Shown piece by piece: positions 44,731 through 54,724 of a stretch of DNA of 64,000 nucleotides. The notes below the pieces were generated by a model. It saw only the letters and a program-made list of their open reading frames with translations, was not told the origin of the DNA and did not search any database. The position numbers were made by a program, and so were the translations under genes. This stretch comes from Staphylococcus delphini (lineage in GTDB: Bacteria > Bacillota > Bacilli > Staphylococcales > Staphylococcaceae): positions 2,604,001 through 2,668,000 of the forward strand of contig NZ_LR134263.1 of the NCBI RefSeq assembly GCF_900636325.1, read 5' to 3'. How positions within the stretch are numbered: the stretch's first letter is position 1; every line of letters begins with the position of its first letter.

Positions 44731-45291
44731 ATGAAAGCAATAAGAAGTAGTATAGGACTCGTTGTAATGACAATGATTTTATGTGGTCTCATCTTTCCAC
44801 TGTCTGTCACTGCAGTTGGACAGACAGTGTTTCATCATCAAGCGAACGGTAGCCTAGTGAGACTAAACGATCAAGTCGTCGGTTCCGAGTTAATCGGTCA
44901 GCAGTGGGATAAACCCCAATACTTTCATGGGCGTGTGAGTGCTGTGAAATATAATATGGATGCCGCCATGATCAAAGAAAACGGGATCGCTTCTGGTAGT
45001 CATAACTATGCTAATGGGCATCCTGAACTTCAACAGAGAGTGGTAACTTTAAAACAAACAAACGGCCATACACCTATTGATGCCGTTACAGAATCAGGTT
45101 CAGGTTTAGACCCGGATATTACTGTAGACAACGCGAAACAACAAGTCGCGCGCATTGCAGAACGCAGAAACCTGTCAACAGAACAAATCAATCAACTCAT
45201 TTCTAACCAAGCCCATCAAGGTACTTTGTATGAGGATTATGTCAATGTGTTAGCATTAAATCTTGCGTTGGATCACATGTCGTGCCATTAA
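44731..45291 (+). CDS. kdpC: Potassium-transporting ATPase subunit KdpC
   Basis: A 186-residue single-pass subunit. The N-terminal membrane segment (about 8-30) is followed by the conserved GSELIGQQWDKPQYFHGR and SGSGLDPDITVDNAKQQVARIA motifs. I set the start at the ATG at 44731, which has AGGAGG (44718-44723) 7 nt upstream. An ATG at 44707 overlapping the kdpB stop lacks such a site. Confidence 0.95.
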   Translation: MKAIRSSIGLVVMTMILCGLIFPLSVTAVGQTVFHHQANGSLVRLNDQVVGSELIGQQWDKPQYFHGRVSAVKYNMDAAMIKENGIASGSHNYANGHPELQQRVVTLKQTNGHTPIDAVTESGSGLDPDITVDNAKQQVARIAERRNLSTEQINQLISNQAHQGTLYEDYVNVLALNLALDHMSCH

Positions 45292-45360
45292 GTGAGATGT
45301 GATTGTGTCGATACAAACGAAACATCTCGTTCACATATCGTCGGAGAAAGAATCAGATAA

Positions 45361-45405
45361 GTTGTGAAGGAATCTGTGACACTAGATTGCTTCACAGCTT
45401 TTTTA
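45361..45405 (+). terminator. Terminator after kdpFABC
   Basis: Stem GTTGTGAAG-ATCT ... AGAT-CTTCACAGC followed by TTTTTTAT, about 70 nt after the kdpC stop. Confidence 0.75.
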
Positions 45406-45408
45406 TAT

Positions 45409-45765
45409 TTAGCTATAGAATGCTTGGAAAACTCCCTCTAAATCGTATTGTGCCTGTTGTAATACCGCTTCTTTACTTAATTTAGCTGTACCTTGCGTGC
45501 GAACGATGTAAAAGTCATCAAATGCCATCATTTCTTTAAATATCGCTTTTAAATATTGAGGCGCAAAATCTAAAGGTTGATAGCGATCTTCGTTAGTATA
45601 AATGGAACCGCTCGCCTGGATATATAGCGCTTTATCATTATCAGTCATTCACCCTACTGAACCGTCAGAAGTATATTTGAAAGTTTGACGCGCAATCAAA
45701 ATGTTATCAATATAATCTTTTAAACGTGATGTAACATTAAAATTGTGCAGTGGCGAAAACCAAAA
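45409..45765 (-). pseudogene. Azoreductase (AzoR/AcpD-like) remnant
   Basis: The C-terminal half of an FMN-dependent NADH-azoreductase. The upstream piece reads [19 protein letters not shown] ... [10 protein letters not shown]. It is followed by TGA and then, in the same frame, MTDNDKALYIQASGSIYT ... to the normal C-terminus. In functional relatives this junction reads continuously (for example a Leu codon before the T-DKKAL segment), so TTA to TGA would be enough to cause it. The FMN-binding N-terminal half is missing: homology stops at a terminator-like hairpin at 45762-45787. It is a decayed gene, not two small genes. Confidence 0.75.
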
Positions 45766-45787
45766 AGACTGAGATATGATCCCAGCC
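45762..45787 (-). repeat. GGCTGGGA-type hairpin fused to the azoreductase remnant
   Basis: On the minus strand GGCTGGGAT-CAT-ATCTCAGTC followed by TTTTTGGTTTT. It belongs to the same group as the hairpins near 15430, 37310, 52390 and 61860, and marks the point where the azoreductase homology is cut off. Confidence 0.6.
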
Positions 45788-45887
45788 TTTATGGTTACAA
45801 TGCATTGCTGTTCATGAGACACCCATAATTCGATGTGCTTGATTGACTTCATATCGAAATTTTGTCCTCATTCACATCATCAAACCG

Positions 45888-46703
45888 CTATTGTTGTAAA
45901 ACCTTTTCGATATAAAATGCGGATTCTTCAATCGAGCGATATTCTGTATTAATGACTGTCGCATTGAGCTGCTTGAACACTTCTTCAGCATAAGCGAGTT
46001 CTGCTTTAATGCGCTGTAAATCATTGTAATACGCTTGTTTCCCTTTCATGCCAAGCACTTTCACACGCTCTGTTCGAATGCTCATAATGTATTCAGGACT
46101 TGCGGTGAGACCGATGACTTTCAATTTTTTGTCTTTTACGATGTCATAAGGGATACCGATTTCAGGTACTAACGGAATATTAGCGACCCTGTACCCTTTG
46201 TTCGCTAAATACATACTCAATGGCGTTTTAGATGTTCTGGAAACACCGACGATGAGGACGTCCGCTTCTTCAATGTCTGTGAAATGTTTGCCGTCATCAT
46301 ATTTGACTGCATATTCTATCGCGTCAATCCGTTTGAAATAGTCTTCATCTAACTCACGTATTTTTCCTTTTTCCTTCACAGGCATATGACCCGTTGCAGC
46401 TTGAACATGCTGCATAAGTGGTGACATGTAATCAATGTATGGAATTTCATGTTCTGCAGCATACGCTTGCCCCAATGCATTGAAATGATCCGTCACTAAC
46501 GTGGTCACGACGATGGCTTGCCGTTCTTTGGCGAGTTTTAGCACGTTAAGGAGCGCTTCCTCGCTTTCAATCAATGAAAATTTCTTCATTTCTATTTGGG
46601 TCAGCTTCGGAAATTGACTCATCACCGCGTGCACCATACGTTGTGCAGTCTCACCTAATGAATCTGAAATGATAAAAATGGTCAATTGCGGTGTTGTTGC
46701 CAT
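45888..46703 (-). CDS. ppsR: Pyruvate,phosphate dikinase regulatory protein (DUF299)
   Basis: A bifunctional kinase/phosphorylase that inactivates and reactivates PPDK by acting on a threonine next to its catalytic histidine. The 271-residue protein has the DUF299 hallmarks: N-terminal IFIISDSLGETAQRMVHA, the P-loop-like VGVSRTSKTPLSMYLA, and the C-terminal NTEYRSIEESA. Its ATG lies 1 nt after the ppdK stop, with a GTGAGGG site inside the ppdK end, so the two are translationally coupled. An upstream frame start (46727) lies within ppdK and is less likely. Confidence 0.94.
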   Translation of the reverse strand: MATTPQLTIFIISDSLGETAQRMVHAVMSQFPKLTQIEMKKFSLIESEEALLNVLKLAKERQAIVVTTLVTDHFNALGQAYAAEHEIPYIDYMSPLMQHVQAATGHMPVKEKGKIRELDEDYFKRIDAIEYAVKYDDGKHFTDIEEADVLIVGVSRTSKTPLSMYLANKGYRVANIPLVPEIGIPYDIVKDKKLKVIGLTASPEYIMSIRTERVKVLGMKGKQAYYNDLQRIKAELAYAEEVFKQLNATVINTEYRSIEESAFYIEKVLQQ

Positions 46704-46704
46704 A

Positions 46705-49338
46705 TTATCCCTCACTTTCAACGACACTTTGTGCTGCTGCTAACTTGGCACCTGGTACACGGAATGGCGAACAAGACACATAATCAATCGCCATACGGTT
46801 AAAGTGATGGATAGATTTCGGATCCCCGCCGAGCTCACCACAGACACCGATTTTAATATTAGGATTTGCGGCTTTTGCTTGTTCTGACGCATTTCGAACG
46901 AGTGCCCCCACGCCATCCACATCTAAAGTTTGGAATGGATCGGCTGCTAAAATATGTTGGTTCAAATAGTCATTAATAAATTTTCCTGCATCATCACGAG
47001 AAAAACCGAAAGTGAGCTGGGTTAAATCATTCGTACCAAAGCTGAAGAAGTCGCATTCTTTCGCCAGGTCACCCGCAATCACACAAGCACGTGGTGTTTC
47101 AATCATCGTTCCCACTAAATAATGAAGTGATTGGTTCGTGTCTGTCTCAATTTGCTGAATCGCATCTAGAATTTGTGCTTTTAACACTTTAAATTCTGCC
47201 ACAGTAGAAACCAGCGGCACCATAATTTCTGGATGACATGCGATACCCTCATTTTTCAATTGTGCCACACTCTTCATCATCGCTTCGACTTGCATAACAT
47301 ACAATTCTGGGTATGTGATCGCGAGACGACAACCACGGTGGCCTAGCATAGGGTTCGTTTCATGTAATTCTGCCATGCGTTGCTTTAGCTGTGCCGCAGA
47401 AATGTTTAACTGCTGTGCGACACTGTCAATTTCTTCGTCAGATTTCGGTAAAAATTCATGAAGCGGTGGATCGAGTAAACGCACAATCGTTGGACGCTCG
47501 CCTGATAAACGGAAAATTTGTTCAAAGTCTTCTGTTTGGTATGTGCGAATACGATTTAAAGATTGTGTTCGTGTCTCATCGTCTGAAGATAAAATGAAGC
47601 GACGCATTTCTACTAATCGTTCTGCACCGAAAAACATATGCTCTGTACGGACAAGACCAATCCCTTGCGCATTGAACTGATAACCTGCTTCAATATCAGG
47701 CGTCGTTTCCGCATTCATACGAACATCTAGACGCGCAATTTCTTCCGTCCACTGCATAAATTGCTCGAACGCCTCGCTATGTTCTGCACTTGTCGTTTCC
47801 ACGATACCTGCATAAATGTCACCTTGTGCACCGTCGACAGATATTTCATCACCTTCAAATAACTGACCATGCGCATACGTCACTGTTTTCTCACGTGTAT
47901 TAATTTCAAGGTCCGCACAGCCTGTCACACAACATTTCCCCATACCACGCGCAACTACAGCGGCATGCGACGTCATTCCACCATGTGTCGTTACGATCGC
48001 TTCACTCGCAATCATCCCTTCAATATCTTCCGGCGACGTTTCTGGACGCATTAAGATGACCTTTTCACCCGCCTCAGCTTGACGTTTCGCTTCTGCTGCT
48101 GAAAACACAATTTTACCCGTTGCTGCACCTGGACTCGCCGGTAAACCTGCCTTTGAAATGACTGTCGCTCTTTCTAACGCTTGTGCTTCAAAAGTTGGAT
48201 GTAATAACGTATCAATGGATTTCACGTCCACTTTAGTCATCGCATCTTTTTTCGAAATGACACCCTCTTCAACTAAATCAACCGCAATTTGCATCGCTGC
48301 TTTCGCTGTACGTTTACCGTTACGCGTTTGCAGAATATAGAGCTTTTCATTTTCAATCGTAAATTCAATATCTTGCATATCTTGATAATGTTGTTCGAGT
48401 TGTTCTGCTACAGCGACGAATTGTGCGTGGACATGCGGCATTTGGTCATGTAATGTCGCAATATCTTGAGGCGTACGAATCCCGGCCACCACATCTTCAC
48501 CTTGTGCATTTAACAAATATTCACCAAATAATTTCGCTTCACCTGTCACAGGATTACGTGTGAAAGCAACCCCCGTTCCACTTTGCGGTCCACTATTACC
48601 GAACACCATTTCTTGTACATTTACAGCTGTTCCAATATTGTGTGGAATGTCATTCAAGTCACGATACACACGTGCACGGTCATTATCCCAAGATTTAAAG
48701 ACTGCCTCAATCGCTTCTAACAACTGATCGAGCGGATTTTGTGGGAATGGTTTGTACACTTCTTCAATATACACCGTTTTAAAATGCTCACAAATTTCTT
48801 GTAACCCTTCAGCCGGAATATCAGCATCATTTTGATAATTGTGCGTCGCTTTGTAGTTATCGAAGTATGTATCAAAAGCAGTCATCGGAATCCCGTACAC
48901 CACTTCCCCAAACATTTGTAAGAGACGACGATAACAATCATAAGCAAAACGCGCATCATTCGTTTTACGTGCCAGCTTTTCAACATTTTCATCGTTCAAA
49001 CCTAAATTTAAAATCGTATCCATCATACCCGGCATCGAAATTTTCGCCCCACTACGCACAGAAACGAGCAACAGATTGTCATCCGAAGAAAACGCCTTAT
49101 TCGTGCGCGCTGAAAATGCCTCCAACTGCGCTTGTAATTGGGCTTTCACTTCATCAGACAACTGCGCACCACGCTCTAAATATTCAATACATGCCGCTGT
49201 CGTTAACGTGAAACCATCAGGCACAGGCAAACCTAAACGCTTCATTTCTGATAAATTGGCCCCTTTTCCGCCAAGTAAATCCTTCATATTTTTCTGACCT
49301 TCATCAAATGCATAAACATATTTTGTCATACTGGGCAC
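46705..49338 (-). CDS. ppdK: Pyruvate, phosphate dikinase
   Basis: Interconverts pyruvate + ATP + Pi and PEP + AMP + PPi. The 877-residue protein has an N-terminal ATP-grasp domain (GGKGANLSEM, SVRSGAKISMPGMMDT). A central swivelling domain holds the phospho-histidine in TTHGGMTSHAAVVARGMGK (His near residue 455), where the regulatory threonine also lies. The C-terminal PEP-binding TIM barrel has GLVRTEHMF, GTNDLTQLTFGFSRDDA and catalytic Cys in IGVCGELGGDP. It forms an operon with ppsR. It probably serves gluconeogenic PEP formation. Confidence 0.97.
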   Translation of the reverse strand: MPSMTKYVYAFDEGQKNMKDLLGGKGANLSEMKRLGLPVPDGFTLTTAACIEYLERGAQLSDEVKAQLQAQLEAFSARTNKAFSSDDNLLLVSVRSGAKISMPGMMDTILNLGLNDENVEKLARKTNDARFAYDCYRRLLQMFGEVVYGIPMTAFDTYFDNYKATHNYQNDADIPAEGLQEICEHFKTVYIEEVYKPFPQNPLDQLLEAIEAVFKSWDNDRARVYRDLNDIPHNIGTAVNVQEMVFGNSGPQSGTGVAFTRNPVTGEAKLFGEYLLNAQGEDVVAGIRTPQDIATLHDQMPHVHAQFVAVAEQLEQHYQDMQDIEFTIENEKLYILQTRNGKRTAKAAMQIAVDLVEEGVISKKDAMTKVDVKSIDTLLHPTFEAQALERATVISKAGLPASPGAATGKIVFSAAEAKRQAEAGEKVILMRPETSPEDIEGMIASEAIVTTHGGMTSHAAVVARGMGKCCVTGCADLEINTREKTVTYAHGQLFEGDEISVDGAQGDIYAGIVETTSAEHSEAFEQFMQWTEEIARLDVRMNAETTPDIEAGYQFNAQGIGLVRTEHMFFGAERLVEMRRFILSSDDETRTQSLNRIRTYQTEDFEQIFRLSGERPTIVRLLDPPLHEFLPKSDEEIDSVAQQLNISAAQLKQRMAELHETNPMLGHRGCRLAITYPELYVMQVEAMMKSVAQLKNEGIACHPEIMVPLVSTVAEFKVLKAQILDAIQQIETDTNQSLHYLVGTMIETPRACVIAGDLAKECDFFSFGTNDLTQLTFGFSRDDAGKFINDYLNQHILAADPFQTLDVDGVGALVRNASEQAKAANPNIKIGVCGELGGDPKSIHHFNRMAIDYVSCSPFRVPGAKLAAAQSVVESEG

Positions 49339-49350
49339 CTCTTTCTTTTT

Positions 49351-49385
49351 AATGTGTCATACTAATTAAATAAAAGTATGTCATA
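49351..49385 (-). promoter_or_regulatory. Tandem boxes upstream of ppdK resembling CcpN sites
   Basis: Two direct copies on the minus strand, TATGACATACT (49375-49385) and TATGACACATT (49351-49361), 24 nt apart. The first matches the CcpN consensus TRTGHYATAYW as I remember it from B. subtilis; the second has one mismatch. A likely promoter (-35 TTGTCA, 17 nt, -10 CATACT) overlaps the first box. Confidence 0.45.
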
Positions 49386-49792
49386 TTAATGCGAAATTGA
49401 CAATTAAAAATCGGTTCGTCCATTAATTTTTTTATATATTGTCAATAATTTGTCATAAAGGAACACGTCCATATGGTCAAAAATATTTATCAAAGCGCAG
49501 TACGTTTTCAATGATAAACATTGCATGGGGCATCACGTGTAGGAGCAGTCTAAAGGGAAAGATGTAAAAAGAAACATTGTCAGTGGAATGGTTTTTTTGG
49601 TATTCGCTAGATAAAAATAGCACTAAAAAGTGGCCGACTTTGGTTTAGAATGACCTTTGCTCTTCACATGTGATGAAAACCAGTTGCCGGACATTTAGTT
49701 GAAATCGAAGTGGGTGACATTGTTGATTAACTCATGCAATATAAAGTTTTGCACATCATTTCTTAATCAATTATTACACCTCTTTAAGAATT
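49386..49792. other. Intergenic region without a clear gene
   Basis: About 400 nt between the ppdK promoter and the coagulase promoter. I found no ORF with a ribosome binding site. A short frame around 49685-49726 reads VAGHLVEIEVGDIVD and ends, which may be a gene remnant or chance. Confidence 0.5.
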
Positions 49793-49848
49793 GTTTAATA
49801 TCAATTAATTCCGAGTTAATTTCTCTTGTTTTCAAACTAATATATAAT
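49793..49848 (+). promoter_or_regulatory. SaeR-like half-sites and promoter of the coagulase-like gene
   Basis: Three half-sites at 11-bp steps: GTTTA (49793), ATTAA (49804), GTTAA (49815-49819). The last two form ATTAA-N6-GTTAA, one base from the SaeR consensus GTTAA-N6-GTTAA. A -10 TATAAT lies at 49843-49848, 23 nt after the last half-site, with only a poor -35, as expected for an activated promoter. Confidence 0.65.
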
Positions 49849-49929
49849 CAAAACTTGCAAATTAATTAATTGGGAGATTAAAAAATAATTTGTAACTATA
49901 AATATATTCATATTAAGGGAGATTCATTA

Positions 49930-51345
49930 ATGAAAAAGAAATTGCTTGTTTTATCGGCGAGTGCTGTTCTCGCTTCACACTTTTTAGTTGGCGGAGAAGC
50001 ATCCGCTATCGTTACCGGGGAAGAAAATCCTTATAAATCAAAAGCATTATCTATTAAAGACCAAAGTTATACATCATCATATACAACGGAGCAATATAAA
50101 AAGAGCTTAGAAGACTTGATTTATACATTAAGTATTCATGGTCATGAAAAATATGATGAGCCAGAATATGCGGCGGCAGTTAAAAAATATAAGCAACGCT
50201 ATATGGCTGAAATGGACGCCATGAACCAATTTTTACAAGGTGAAAAAGTAAAGAGAATAAAGGAAAAAAATAATGAACCTATTCCAACAGCTGTCGTAGG
50301 ATTAACGTATGAAAGGTACAAGTCAGTTTTTGAAGAATTGAAAAAAAATAAAAACGACTTTGAAAGAGAAATCGCTGAGCTGAATGAAAAACACCCTGAG
50401 TTGAAACCATTCAATGACGAAGATCAAGATCGCGCAGAGGAACAATTAAATAAGTTAGAAAACCAAATTTTAATGTTAGGTCAAACCTTTACTAGACAAG
50501 GTGATGCAATATCTAATTTGTATAACAAACTCGATATGAGTATCGGTTATACAGATAAAGAGCGTAAAGAAAAGAAAGCAATTAACAAACGCATGTTAGA
50601 TAGAAAAGTAGAAGACTTAGAAACAATTATTGATGAGTTTTTTGAAGAAATCGATTTGGCACGTCCTCAAGATATACCGATTTTGACAGCAGAAAATGAA
50701 AACAATCATGAAGTAAAAAATAAACTGAGAAAAGATGCAAAAGAAGCTAAAAATAACGTGAACTTAAGACACCCTAGAGCATTGAAACAGAAAGCTGCTG
50801 ACGAATCAGCTCATTCTAGTCAGCCAACAGTTCCTCAAGCATCAGGCAATAGTATGGCAATTGAAGCGCCACAAACTGTCAAACCACAGCAACCTGTTTA
50901 CACTGAAACAACAGTACATACACCCATGACTGCTATCCCACAAATGAAGACTGAGACGACATTTGAAGTCCCTCAAGGGCGTAATGCGCAACCTTTAGCA
51001 ACTCTGAATAGCGAACAAGTATCTGAAACGGTAGACGCACCAAAAGAAAATGTACAAGAGAAACCTGAACAAGTCGAGGCACCTGTTTTACAACAAGAAC
51101 AGTCTGACGCACCTCAACAAGCCCCTGTTGAAACTGAAACAATTACAGAAAGCAATATTGTTGATATTGATGAATCGACAACATTCCAAAAGTCAGGCTA
51201 TTTGTACGGTTTGAGTGAAAGTGATACATCTGGTTACACGGAAAGAGAGAAACGCGCTATTCGACGTAACCATGTCAGAGAAGCTGAATCCAATATGTTG
51301 ACACACATCGTTATCAAGACCGAATTGCGGCTCAACAAAAAGTGA
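49930..51345 (+). CDS. Coagulase / von Willebrand factor-binding-like protein, frameshifted near the C-terminus
   Basis: A 471-residue secreted protein. A signal peptide (1-26) is followed by a mature N-terminus Ile-Val-Thr-Gly, the Ile-Val type start by which staphylocoagulases insert into and activate prothrombin without proteolysis. The helical D1/D2-like region runs to about residue 270, followed by a Pro/Gln/Glu-rich stretch. There are no 27-residue fibrinogen repeats, so it looks more like vWbp than S. aureus Coa. The end (GYTEREKRAIRRNHVREAE) matches a vWbp-type C-terminus but then changes frame at about 51290. GGGAG precedes the ATG. Confidence 0.82.
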   Translation: MKKKLLVLSASAVLASHFLVGGEASAIVTGEENPYKSKALSIKDQSYTSSYTTEQYKKSLEDLIYTLSIHGHEKYDEPEYAAAVKKYKQRYMAEMDAMNQFLQGEKVKRIKEKNNEPIPTAVVGLTYERYKSVFEELKKNKNDFEREIAELNEKHPELKPFNDEDQDRAEEQLNKLENQILMLGQTFTRQGDAISNLYNKLDMSIGYTDKERKEKKAINKRMLDRKVEDLETIIDEFFEEIDLARPQDIPILTAENENNHEVKNKLRKDAKEAKNNVNLRHPRALKQKAADESAHSSQPTVPQASGNSMAIEAPQTVKPQQPVYTETTVHTPMTAIPQMKTETTFEVPQGRNAQPLATLNSEQVSETVDAPKENVQEKPEQVEAPVLQQEQSDAPQQAPVETETITESNIVDIDESTTFQKSGYLYGLSESDTSGYTEREKRAIRRNHVREAESNMLTHIVIKTELRLNKK

Positions 51346-51413
51346 ACACATTAAGCAAAGCGCACCAAAAACGCTTTAACAAAATGATTGATAAAGCTTA
51401 CAATGGTCAATAA
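51297..51413 (+). pseudogene. Displaced C-terminal tail of the coagulase-like protein
   Basis: In another frame from the gene above, this stretch encodes VDTHRYQDRIAAQQKVNTL and continues SKAHQKRFNKMIDKAYNGQ before TAA at 51411. This is the expected vWbp-type tail. One missing base (or two extra) between about 51288 and 51297 separates it from the main frame, so the present protein ends early with an unrelated 17-residue tail. Confidence 0.8.
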
Positions 51414-51431
51414 AATATAAAATAATCACGT

Positions 51432-51470
51432 AAACCCTTATTTTAAGTTTCCAAACTAAAGTGAGGGTTT
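51432..51470 (+). terminator. Terminator after the coagulase-like gene
   Basis: Stem AAACCCT(T)ATTT..AGTTT-CC-AAACT.AA.T.AGGGTTT followed by T-rich sequence. It lies after the restored stop codon (51413), which supports the idea that the original gene ended there. Confidence 0.7.
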
Positions 51471-51495
51471 TACTTATTAATTTTTTAGCTCATAA

Positions 51496-51551
51496 GTTAA
51501 TAATCATTTAAAAAATAGTTAATATTAAAATCCCTAGTATCTTTATATAAT
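51496..51551 (+). promoter_or_regulatory. SaeR-like half-sites and promoter of the SSL gene
   Basis: Three half-sites at 11-bp steps: GTTAA (51496), TTTAA (51507), GTTAA (51518-51522), that is GTTAA-N6-TTTAA-N6-GTTAA. A -10 TATAAT lies at 51546-51551, 23 nt after the last half-site. Spacing is identical to the coagulase-like promoter. Confidence 0.7.
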
Positions 51552-51607
51552 TAAAAAGTCTTCAATGACACACTATAGATGACAGCATATTAAGGAGAAG
51601 AATCATC

Positions 51608-52312
51608 ATGAATCATTCAACAATTTTAAAAGTTAGCTTGGCAGTAGGTATTTTAACAACAGGCGTTGGCCTACAAAGTCACGCAGCAGCATTCGCTAAT
51701 GAAGGGGATATTCAAGTTATTAATACTCAAACGAAGGCGTTAAAAGATTATTACTCTAAAACCCCTTTGGAGGACTTCAAAGTTACTGGTCATGTACAGG
51801 GAAATAACAAACTTAATGTAATAACAAATGCCGGTATCTCAGTGCTTGTTTCATTAGACGGAAGTGACTTGTCAAAATACACTGATGCGCAAAAAACTTA
51901 TTCTAATTTAGATCTTTTTGTAGTGCCAGAGGGAACAGATAGAAGTGCTGAGATTAAATCTATTGGCGGCATTACTCAATCAAATAAAGCTACATACCAC
52001 GATTATGTGAAAAAACCTAACATCGAAATTAATAGAAAAAATGATTGGGTAACTTCAAGTATTCACACAAACGACTTTACTATAAACAAAGAAGAAGTGT
52101 CTTTAAAAGAATTAGACTTTAAACTTCGAAAAATGCTGATGAAAAATTATGGATTATACCAAAACGACTCAAACAACGGTAAAATTGTCATCAAAATTGG
52201 CGATAAAGATACAGACATCATGACTTTAGAGTTAAATAAAAAGTTACAAGATCACCGTATGAGCGACACGGTCGATGTCAATAAAATCCAAAAAATTACG
52301 ATAGATCTTTAA
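51608..52312 (+). CDS. Staphylococcal superantigen-like (SSL) exoprotein
   Basis: A 234-residue secreted protein: a signal peptide of about 26-30 residues (cleavage near SHAAAFA), an N-terminal OB-fold region, and a C-terminal beta-grasp domain. The C-terminal stretch VSLKELDFKLRKMLMKNYGLY ... KLQDHRMSDTVDVNKIQKITIDL closely follows the SSL family pattern (KELDFKLRK, HRM.D..D..KI..I). SSLs block innate immune factors such as C5, IgA or chemokine receptors; the target here is unknown. AAGGAG precedes the ATG. The probable SaeR promoter is shared in design with the preceding gene. Confidence 0.88.
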   Translation: MNHSTILKVSLAVGILTTGVGLQSHAAAFANEGDIQVINTQTKALKDYYSKTPLEDFKVTGHVQGNNKLNVITNAGISVLVSLDGSDLSKYTDAQKTYSNLDLFVVPEGTDRSAEIKSIGGITQSNKATYHDYVKKPNIEINRKNDWVTSSIHTNDFTINKEEVSLKELDFKLRKMLMKNYGLYQNDSNNGKIVIKIGDKDTDIMTLELNKKLQDHRMSDTVDVNKIQKITIDL

Positions 52313-52330
52313 AAGTTCTATTTGATATAA

Positions 52331-52363
52331 AAAGAGGGAATCCGATGCGGTTGCCTCTTTTTT
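52331..52363 (+). terminator. Terminator after the SSL gene
   Basis: Stem AAAGAGG-AA-CCG ... CGG-TT-CCTCTTT ending in TTTTTT, 20 nt after the stop. Confidence 0.8.
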
Positions 52364-52381
52364 GTAGCATCATTCATAAAA

Positions 52382-52415
52382 AACAGGCTAGGAATAATGT
52401 TATCCTAGCCCTGTT
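52382..52415 (-). terminator. GGCTAGGA-type terminator after panD
   Basis: Stem ACAGG(G)CTAGGATAAC-ATTATTCCTAGCCTGT on the minus strand, just after panD. Same group as the hairpins at 37302 and 61845. Confidence 0.7.
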
Positions 52416-52426
52416 ATACTTTATAT

Positions 52427-54485
<2,059 letters not shown>

Positions 54486-54724
54486 CCTTTAATTTTTATT
54501 ATATCAATAGTAAATCAAGTCACTTGTATTTTCCATTGATTTTTTTGATTTTTATAGAATCGTCCTCATGATTATGAAAAGTCTTTGACAAAACTTCACT
54601 GAATCATTCGTCATTCTAAATCATTCCACATGATATACTTTACAACTTTTCTAAAACATAATAAATTAAAGCATATTCATATGTGGAAAAAAGCTTAAAT
54701 TAAATAGAAGAAAGGTGATATCCA

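Noticed and set aside
45409-45852. Two separate small genes (79 and 67 codons)
   Set aside because: They are one frame split by TGA and together match the C-terminal half of an azoreductase; the first 30 or so codons of the upstream ORF are repeat and unrelated sequence.
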